DNA of 11,160 nucleotides from Roseiflexaceae bacterium UBA965 (GTDB taxonomy: Bacteria > Chloroflexota > Chloroflexia > Chloroflexales > Roseiflexaceae): positions 1-11,160 of the forward strand of contig DBCF01000056.1 of the NCBI GenBank assembly GCA_002292925.1, given 5' to 3'. The notes beneath the pieces are model-generated. The model ran no database searches, had not been told where the DNA came from, and saw nothing but the letters and a program-made list of their open reading frames with translations. Each line of letters begins with the position of its first letter. Position 1 is the stretch's first letter. Position numbers and translations under genes: made by a program. Positions 6,758 through 11,160 of this stretch are shown here, in pieces.

Positions 6758-7351
6758 TTATTTGGTGCGTTGTTCCCAGGGGTGGACGAAGGCTTCGGGT
6801 TCGACGCCGAGGGCATCGGCGATGCGATTGATGTAATTAAAATAGCTAATTACTTGGGTGGCATCATGGATACCACGATCATCGAAGCCATGGCCGCGCA
6901 ACACATCGAGGTCGGCAGGGCTCATTTGTTGGGGGGTTTTGGTGAGCTTCTCGGCGTAGGTGCAGAGCGCCACATCGGCAGGTGACAAGGCGGCTTTGCG
7001 CCAATCACTACAAATATGATGCACCAGCAAATCGGCTTGGACTTCGTCGGTAATCCCAAAATCTTTGGCGACCTCAGCACGGAGGTCATGCGCATGCGAC
7101 CGTCTTCAGTAGAGGCAGTGATTGACGGACGAGGTGACGGTGGCCAACATTTCGCGCTGACTGCGTGACAAGGGCGACGGGCCATGCATCAACACCCCAT
7201 ACATATCCATGGATGCCTTCATGGCGCGGGGGTTTTGGCCCATGATGGCTACGATGTTCCAGATGCGCCCGGCGCGTTTGATAGCAGCATCGTACTGCTC
7301 TTTGAGGAAGCCTGTGGCTTCTTCAACGGTAAAGACACGAATCCACGGCAT
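6758..7351 (-). CDS. AhpD-like peroxidase, probable selenoprotein with CxxU active site
   Basis: The product resembles AhpD/carboxymuconolactone-decarboxylase-type peroxidase-related enzymes, small helical thiol peroxidases. The reading frame is interrupted by a single TGA at 7106-7108 (codon 82), yet both sides are in the same frame and both look conserved, giving 197 residues if TGA is read as selenocysteine. The active site lines up with Mycobacterium AhpD: Glu67, 12 residues before Cys79, then Leu-Tyr-Sec82, then His86 four residues after. In AhpD these are Glu118, Cys130, Cys133 and His137. So the UGA takes the place of the second redox cysteine exactly. A SECIS-like hairpin follows. The ATG at 7351 has TAGGAG five bases upstream; a longer frame to 7435 has no such site. 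If selenium machinery is absent from the genome, the gene would be a nonsense-disrupted pseudogene instead. No selA, selB, selC or selD lies in this window. Confidence 0.78.
7070..7087 (-). promoter_or_regulatory. Candidate bacterial SECIS hairpin
   Basis: On the minus strand, the mRNA folds as GACCUC, loop CGUGCU, GAGGUC: a perfect 6-bp stem with a 6-nt loop. The stem starts at nt 19 and the loop at nt 25 after the UGA of the AhpD-like gene. Known bacterial SECIS elements have an apical loop roughly 16-37 nt from the UGA and a G in one of the first two loop positions; here the second base is G. A shorter competing stem, GGUC with GACC (nt 5-8 and 19-22 after UGA), is also possible. Stem and loop encode residues D89-L-R-A-E-V94, so coding constraint could produce it by chance. 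Confidence 0.6.
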
Positions 7352-7387
7352 AGTGGCTCCTATCTTGTCAAAAACGAATGCATGTTG

Positions 7388-7393
7388 ATTATA
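7388..7393 (-). promoter_or_regulatory. -10 box for the AhpD-like gene
   Basis: On the minus strand the sequence is a perfect TATAAT, 36 bases upstream of the ATG at 7351. The hexamer 17 bases further up (ATGTGT) is a poor -35, and it overlaps an inverted repeat at 7402-7415, so an activator or repressor may act here. Confidence 0.5.
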
Positions 7394-7401
7394 TCGTATG
7401 T

Positions 7402-7415
7402 TGTGTGTCCACACA
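7402..7415. promoter_or_regulatory. Inverted repeat in divergent promoter region, possible operator
   Basis: TGTGTG-TC-CACACA is a perfect 6-bp inverted repeat with a 2-bp centre. It sits in the 127-bp gap between the divergent AhpD-like and ParA genes, just upstream of the AhpD-like -10 box and where a -35 would fall. It could bind a dimeric regulator; low sequence complexity makes chance a real alternative. Confidence 0.35.
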
Positions 7416-7417
7416 TT

Positions 7418-7447
7418 TTCATACATTACTACCAACTATGGTATATT
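7418..7447 (+). promoter_or_regulatory. Candidate promoter for the ParA-DinB operon
   Basis: TTCATA (7418-7423) and TATATT (7442-7447) are spaced by 18 bases and lie 32 bases before the ParA start. Each hexamer matches sigma-70 consensus in four or five positions. Confidence 0.35.
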
Positions 7448-7478
7448 TGTAGCAATGCAAAAATGACAAGGAACCCAC

Positions 7479-8447
7479 ATGAGTCGCATCGTCACCGTGG
7501 CCAACCTCAAAGGTGGCATCGGCAAAACCACAACCGTCATCAACATCGGCGCTGGCCTTGCGTTGCGTGGGGTCAAAGTGCTCCTCATCGATACCGACCC
7601 CCAAGGCAATTTATCGTCGTCACTAGGCGTTACCGCCAAACACACCTTGTACGAACTGATGATCGAAGGGATGGACCCTGCCCGCTGTATCATCCCCGCC
7701 CGCCACAATCTCGATTTGATTGTGGCTGACACGACGCTACTTAGCGCCCAAACCACCATGTCACGGGGTGGTGAATGGGGGCGCACCCTCGAGCGCGTGC
7801 TAGCACCCATTGCTGATTTTTATGACATGATTTTGATTGATTCGAGTGGCTCGCTCACCCCCATGAACGCCAATGCCCTCGTGGCTGCCGACGATATTAT
7901 TACCCCCACTACCGTCGAACCCTTTTCGATTCGAGGGGTCGAACTGCTGTTTAAGCAAATTGAACAGATGAAGGGCAACACCGACGCCATCAAGTTGATT
8001 GTGCCAACCATGTATGACCCCCGCTCGAGCCAGTCATTGCAATTACTTGAAAACTTACAGCGGCTCTATGGCAGTCGCGTCACGCAGCCGATTCGTACCA
8101 ACGTGCGCTTGTCTGAGTCACCGTCCTACGGCAAATCGATTTTTGAATACGACGCCGAATGTCGGGGTGCCGAAGATTATCGTATTTTGGTGGATCGTAT
8201 CTTGCAGACCCTGCAAATTACCCCCACCGGCGATGCCCGGCCCACCCTCAAACAACGGGTGAGTCCCAGCAGTGTGGCTGATAGTGGCGGGCGGTCGAGT
8301 CCGGTGATACAGTCGGGGTCAGTCTATGACCTGCAGGTGTGCCCACGTTGTGGCCGCGATATGCGCCATACCAATGCGGCCGGCTACCGCATCATGATTT
8401 GTAATTCGTGCAACTATACCAAGCAGGTGTTGCAACGGGGACGGTAA
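7479..8447 (+). CDS. ParA/Soj-family ATPase with C-terminal zinc ribbon
   Basis: ParA-type ATPases dimerise on ATP binding and position chromosomes, plasmids or protein complexes. The 322-residue product has the deviant Walker A motif K11-GGIGK16-T with its signature lysine, the DTDPQGN block (38-44), a Walker B strand MILID (117-121) and the family block NVRLSESPSYGKSIFEYD (208-225). The residues after Walker B read SSGSLTPMNANAL where most ParA proteins have a Pro-Pro pair. A linker (about 249-284) leads to a zinc ribbon, with CPRC (288-291) and CNSC (308-311). No ParB or centromere-like repeats adjoin, so it is an orphan ParA, more likely to position a protein cargo or regulate than to form a partition operon. 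AAGGA lies six bases before the ATG. A DinB-like gene follows after 30 bp. Function beyond the family is unknown. Confidence 0.88.
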   Translation: MSRIVTVANLKGGIGKTTTVINIGAGLALRGVKVLLIDTDPQGNLSSSLGVTAKHTLYELMIEGMDPARCIIPARHNLDLIVADTTLLSAQTTMSRGGEWGRTLERVLAPIADFYDMILIDSSGSLTPMNANALVAADDIITPTTVEPFSIRGVELLFKQIEQMKGNTDAIKLIVPTMYDPRSSQSLQLLENLQRLYGSRVTQPIRTNVRLSESPSYGKSIFEYDAECRGAEDYRILVDRILQTLQITPTGDARPTLKQRVSPSSVADSGGRSSPVIQSGSVYDLQVCPRCGRDMRHTNAAGYRIMICNSCNYTKQVLQRGR

Positions 8448-8477
8448 CCGAGACACCTTTACGACGAAAGTAATCGT

Positions 8478-8981
8478 ATGCACCCTACCACCATCGCAAC
8501 CCTCATCGCCTACACCTTTTGGGCTGATTTGCGCGTTTTGCAGGCCTGCACCCAGCTTACCCCAGATCAATTCGTGCACCCCGTGATGCCCGACCCAGGC
8601 TGGCACACGTTGCGTGGCACACTGGTACATGCCCTCGATACCGCCTATGGTTGGCGGATGGCGCTGACGGGGCAAGAAGATCGCACAATTATCAATGAGA
8701 CAGATTTTGCTGATGTAGCGAGCCTGACACAACGCTGGCAACAAGAGCAAACTGCGTGGCACGCATACGTGGCACAGTTGAGCGAGACAGACATCAATGC
8801 GGTGTGGTGGCAGCACGAGCAATATCGGCGCACCCGCTGGCAGACCATCATGCACGTGGTCAACGACCTGACCCACCACCGTAGCGAAGCCGCTACTATT
8901 TTGACTGGCTTTGGGTGTTCACCGGGCGAGCTCGATTTCGACTTGTTTGTGGTGGACGTGTTGCCACAACAGCAGGCATAA
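8478..8981 (+). CDS. DinB/YfiT-like four-helix-bundle protein
   Basis: DinB-superfamily proteins are four-helix bundles that usually bind a metal through three histidines; some are thiol-dependent S-transferases, most are uncharacterised. The 167-residue chain has normal length. Helix 2 carries His51 (TLVHALDTAYGW), and the third-helix motif is HVVNDLTHHRSEAATIL (126-142), ending with CSPGELDFDLFV. The usual NHxxHHR motif reads N129-D130-L-T-H133-H134-R here, so one expected metal histidine is replaced by Asp130, which could still bind metal. The start at 8478 has only a weak GAAAG ribosome site. It lies 30 bp after the ParA gene and is probably co-transcribed; no functional link between the two families is known to me. 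Confidence 0.82.
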   Translation: MHPTTIATLIAYTFWADLRVLQACTQLTPDQFVHPVMPDPGWHTLRGTLVHALDTAYGWRMALTGQEDRTIINETDFADVASLTQRWQQEQTAWHAYVAQLSETDINAVWWQHEQYRRTRWQTIMHVVNDLTHHRSEAATILTGFGCSPGELDFDLFVVDVLPQQQA

Positions 8982-8997
8982 AAGTATTGACGGGATT

Positions 8998-9034
8998 GAG
9001 CCACCGCAAATTCACAGAGAATTTGTGGTGGTTT
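8998..9034 (+). terminator. Hairpin ending the ParA-DinB operon
   Basis: CCACCGCAAATTC (9001-9013) pairs with GAATTTGTGGTGG (9019-9031) with one G-U pair and a 5-nt loop, extendable by three weak outer pairs. Only TTT follows directly, then TTATTTT some bases on, so termination may be partial. It starts 17-20 bases past the DinB-like stop. Confidence 0.65.
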
Positions 9035-9179
9035 GCGTCCTGTTATTTTCCCAATATGATATGGTGGCCAGGCACGTATGCCATCACAATCAAAAAATCG
9101 CCGGTAGGGCTGCGCCGAACGGATGTAACAACGCTTATTCACGTCGCAGCGCACCTGTTTTCACAAAAAAAACATAAAT

Positions 9180-10094
9180 CTACCCCTGCATCATCTGGAC
9201 CACCACATCAGGCGCCACCGCACCGGCCCGGGCCCCCAGCCCAGCCACACAAATGGCGGCGGCGGCGTTGGCAAAGGCGGCGGCGGATTTGATATCGTGG
9301 CCTTGGGATCGGGCATACAAAAAGCTACTACAAAACGTATCGCCCGCCCCGGTCACATCAACCACGGCCACGTTCAATCCTGGTACCTGCACCGTTTCGT
9401 GGGGGGTAAACACGATGCACCCCTGTGCCGCGAGCGTCACCACCACCAACTCGATCCCATAAGACAGCAACCGAGCGGCGGCATCCTGTGGCGCCAAATC
9501 GCCCCGATAGCGATCAAAGCCCACTTGATTAAAAAAGGCGATGTCGAGGTGGGCGAAGCGCTCGTCGGCGCCGTCTTGCAGGTAGTCGACGTCGAGGTCG
9601 TAGGCTATTTTGGCACCGCGGGCGCGGCAATAATCGATGATGGCCAGACTGTCCATGGCGCCACAGCGGAGCAGATCGAATTCGACGGGCGTAGAATAAA
9701 TCAGCTCGGCCTGGGCCAGCACTTCCAACTGCGCCGGCGTAATGTCGATGTGGGTGATGCCCATGGTGGGGATGAGTACGGTATGCTCGTCACCTACCAA
9801 AAAAATCATACATTTGGCGTCGGGTAGCGTATCGTCAAACACCACCAACGAGGTATCGACGCCACTTTTTTGCAAATCCGCCAACAACAATTGGGTAATC
9901 GCACCGCTGTTGAGCATGGCCAAAAACTTCACTTCCAGTCCCAAGGCTGCCGCCACGCAGGCGGCGTTGGCAATCATGCCACCGGGGACGGCGGGCAAGG
10001 CGCGCACAATGGCTTTGTCTTGGATGGTGGGCCAATAGTCGGCGCGGTAGTATTCGTCGAGGGCCACATCGCCCACAAACACGGCATATCCCAT
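9180..10094 (-). CDS. PfkB-family carbohydrate/nucleoside kinase
   Basis: This is a ribokinase-fold ATP-dependent kinase of a sugar or nucleoside. The 304 residues have the usual family length. Signature 1 is seen as VPGGMIANAACVAAALG (36-52), and signature 2 is the intact DVTGAGDTFCSSFLYA (246-261) with anion-hole glycines and catalytic base Asp252. The C-terminal AAAFANAAAAICVAGLGA helix is also typical. The frame is open upstream to 10241, but the ATG at 10094 has AAAGGA seven bases before it and begins the first beta strand. The substrate cannot be read; ribose, fructose or nucleoside (including pseudouridine) are possible. It is divergent from a second PfkB-type gene, with a 112-bp shared upstream region holding an inverted repeat. 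No stem precedes the run of eight T residues that lies beyond its stop on the minus strand. Confidence 0.9.
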   Translation of the reverse strand: MGYAVFVGDVALDEYYRADYWPTIQDKAIVRALPAVPGGMIANAACVAAALGLEVKFLAMLNSGAITQLLLADLQKSGVDTSLVVFDDTLPDAKCMIFLVGDEHTVLIPTMGITHIDITPAQLEVLAQAELIYSTPVEFDLLRCGAMDSLAIIDYCRARGAKIAYDLDVDYLQDGADERFAHLDIAFFNQVGFDRYRGDLAPQDAAARLLSYGIELVVVTLAAQGCIVFTPHETVQVPGLNVAVVDVTGAGDTFCSSFLYARSQGHDIKSAAAFANAAAAICVAGLGARAGAVAPDVVVQMMQG

Positions 10095-10110
10095 TGCAGA
10101 TTCCTTTCTG

Positions 10111-10131
10111 ATGATGGTTATGCCCATCATA
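10111..10131. promoter_or_regulatory. Inverted repeat overlapping a -10 box between divergent kinases
   Basis: ATGATGG (10111-10117) and CCATCAT (10124-10130) form a perfect 7-bp inverted repeat with a 6-bp centre. On the minus strand, 10126-10131 reads TATGAT, a five-of-six -10 match 32 bases before the kinase start at 10094. The right arm covers that -10, so a protein bound here would block transcription; an mRNA hairpin in the leader is the alternative. A TTGACG hexamer faces right at 10145-10150 without a good -10. Confidence 0.45.
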
Positions 10132-10206
10132 CCCTGATTGCGAGTTGACGGCACCGCCAAACTTTGCCAAGATGGAGTGCGCACGCGTTTTGGCAGGGAG
10201 CAGATT

Positions 10207-11151
10207 TTGACGTATCTTATCACTGGGTGTACCCACATCAACGACTTGGTCTATGCCGATGGGCACACGGTGGTGGCCCAACTAGGCGGCTCGCTTTATG
10301 CCGTCAATGGCTGCAAAACCTACTGCGATGATGTGCTGTTTGTGACCACCGCCGGCCCCGATTTCACTGACTACTTCGCTGATTACTATGCCGCCAATCA
10401 GCTTTCGACCGCTGGCGTGCACCAGGTGCTCCCGCGCACCCAATACAACCTCCTCAGCTACCAATCCGACGGACGCTGGCACGAACACTCTAAATACGGG
10501 GCCGACTTTGCGGCGCAATGGGGGGCAACGGCACTCATCCAAGCGGCCCAGGTGTTGCCGTTCGCCAGCACCCAGACCCGCGGCATCTACCTCGAGTCGG
10601 GGGTGACTGAGCCGATTTGGGCCGACCTCGGCGCTATCCGGGCCGCCGCCCCCCACGCCAAAATCATGTGGGAGGTGGCGGGTTGGGATATCGACGACCC
10701 GGCGCTCCACGACACCATCGCCGCCTGCATAGACCAGGTGGACATTTATTCCATCAATTTACCCGAATCTATGGCGTACTTTGGCACCGTGAGTGAAGCC
10801 GAGTCGTTGGCGGCGATTTTGGCGCTAGGCAAGCCGTGTCTGTTTCGGGTAGGCACCAAAGGGGCCTATATGGTGCAGGCGGGCCAGGCCTACTTTGCGC
10901 CGTCGTACGACCTCGATCAAAGCATCGACCCCACCGGGTGTGGTAATTGCGCTACCGGGGCGGCCTTGTACGGTTACGCCGAAGGATTGCATCCATGGCG
11001 CACCGTAGTGCTGGCCAATCTGGCGGCGGCCCTCAATGCGCGCCAATATGGACCGTATCCGGTGTACACGCCGTCGCTCCGTGCCGAACTCCTACGCCGC
11101 GCTGATAATGAATGGATGCGACTGACAAAGGAAAGTAACGATGTTTCTTGA
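10207..11151 (+). CDS. PfkB-like kinase with variant active-site motif
   Basis: The 314-residue product has the ribokinase fold pattern: an N-terminal strand LITGCTHINDLVY, the glycine pair LGGSLYAVNG (26-35), a central strand KIMWEVAGW and the late motif DPTGCGNCATGAALYGYAEG (241-260). In ordinary PfkB proteins this late motif is DTxGAGD, with Asp as catalytic base; here the matching position is Asn247 and the middle Ala is Cys245. The protein may use another base, act on an unusual substrate, or be a non-catalytic relative. No ATG start fits. I chose TTG at 10207 because GGGAG lies six bases upstream and the first strand begins there; another in-frame TTG at 10138 lacks a ribosome site. The C-terminal tail overlaps the next gene by 11 bp, so they are probably one operon. 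Confidence 0.8.
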   Translation: MTYLITGCTHINDLVYADGHTVVAQLGGSLYAVNGCKTYCDDVLFVTTAGPDFTDYFADYYAANQLSTAGVHQVLPRTQYNLLSYQSDGRWHEHSKYGADFAAQWGATALIQAAQVLPFASTQTRGIYLESGVTEPIWADLGAIRAAAPHAKIMWEVAGWDIDDPALHDTIAACIDQVDIYSINLPESMAYFGTVSEAESLAAILALGKPCLFRVGTKGAYMVQAGQAYFAPSYDLDQSIDPTGCGNCATGAALYGYAEGLHPWRTVVLANLAAALNARQYGPYPVYTPSLRAELLRRADNEWMRLTKESNDVS

Positions 11152-11160
11152 CCTGTTCCC
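11141..11160 (+). CDS. Start of a gene continuing beyond the window
   Basis: An ATG at 11141 is preceded by AAAGGA with an 8-nt spacer and opens the frame MFLDLF before the window ends. It overlaps the last 11 bases of the upstream PfkB-like gene in another frame, typical of translational coupling. Too little is present to suggest a product. Confidence 0.6.

Noticed and set aside
6758..7030. A separate 90-residue gene, with a second 109-codon gene ending at 7106
   Set aside because: The two pieces are in one frame, together make one AhpD-like protein, and the downstream piece has no start context of its own; the UGA is better read as Sec or as a point nonsense change.
7184..7729. 181-codon plus-strand open frame
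   Set aside because: It covers the AhpD-like gene in antisense and runs into ParA out of frame; the His/Arg-rich tail is a frame-shifted reading of ParA.
8319..8879. 186-codon minus-strand open frame
   Set aside because: It lies antisense to the ParA tail and the DinB-like gene, both of which have clear family motifs; it is a shadow of their codon pattern.
8915..9292. 125-codon plus-strand open frame ending in Arg-rich sequence
   Set aside because: It starts out of frame within the DinB-like gene, crosses a hairpin and ends antisense to the kinase; composition is not protein-like.
1..11160. CRISPR array, insertion sequence, tRNA or rRNA
   Set aside because: No regularly spaced direct repeats, transposase motifs with flanking repeats, cloverleaf or rRNA-like sequence was seen on reading both strands.

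Overview
The window is an ordinary-looking bacterial chromosome segment, G+C-rich overall, with short intergenic gaps, Shine-Dalgarno-led genes and convergent or divergent gene pairs. The gene set suggests a member of the Chloroflexota: a DUF2029/GT87-type membrane glycosyltransferase with a large extracytoplasmic N-terminal part, a ParA ATPase with a C-terminal zinc ribbon, a WecA/TagO-like transferase, and paired PfkB kinases. That assignment is an inference from general resemblance, not from any database search. No mobile element, CRISPR array, tRNA or rRNA was seen.

Layout. (1) 5-1662, minus strand: map (methionine aminopeptidase) followed after 8 bp by psuG (pseudouridine-5'-phosphate glycosidase), a two-gene operon. 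(2) 1663-2137: a 475-bp gene-poor region. (3) 2138-4342, plus: a 734-residue GT87-type membrane glycosyltransferase, whose 3' end overlaps tail-to-tail by 78 bp with (4) 4265-5284, minus: an undecaprenyl-phosphate sugar-1-phosphate transferase. Both enzymes belong to polyprenol-linked glycan synthesis. (5) 5493-6544, plus: a membrane-anchored protein of unknown function translationally coupled (ATGA) to an SCP2-like lipid-binding protein, closed by a strong terminator. (6) 6758-7351, minus: an AhpD-like peroxidase read through an in-frame UGA. (7) 7479-8981, plus: a ParA-family ATPase with zinc ribbon and a DinB-like protein, closed by a hairpin. (8) 9180-10094, minus, and 10207-11151, plus: two divergent PfkB-type kinases, the second starting at TTG and overlapping the start of a further gene at 11141 that leaves the window.

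The most striking item is the AhpD-like gene at 6758-7351. A naive ORF call breaks it into two fragments, but they lie in the same frame and are separated only by one TGA codon. That TGA falls exactly on the second cysteine of the redox-active CxxC motif, giving C79-L-Y-U82. A perfect 6-bp hairpin with a 6-nt loop carrying G at loop position 2 lies 18 nt downstream, which fits the general shape of a bacterial SECIS element. The best reading is a selenoprotein with a CxxU active site; the competing reading is a nonsense mutation of a Cys codon.

Other points worth a second look are the Asn replacing the catalytic Asp in the second PfkB protein, the internal duplication in the SCP2-like protein, the ParA protein with no ParB partner, and inverted repeats in two divergent promoter regions.
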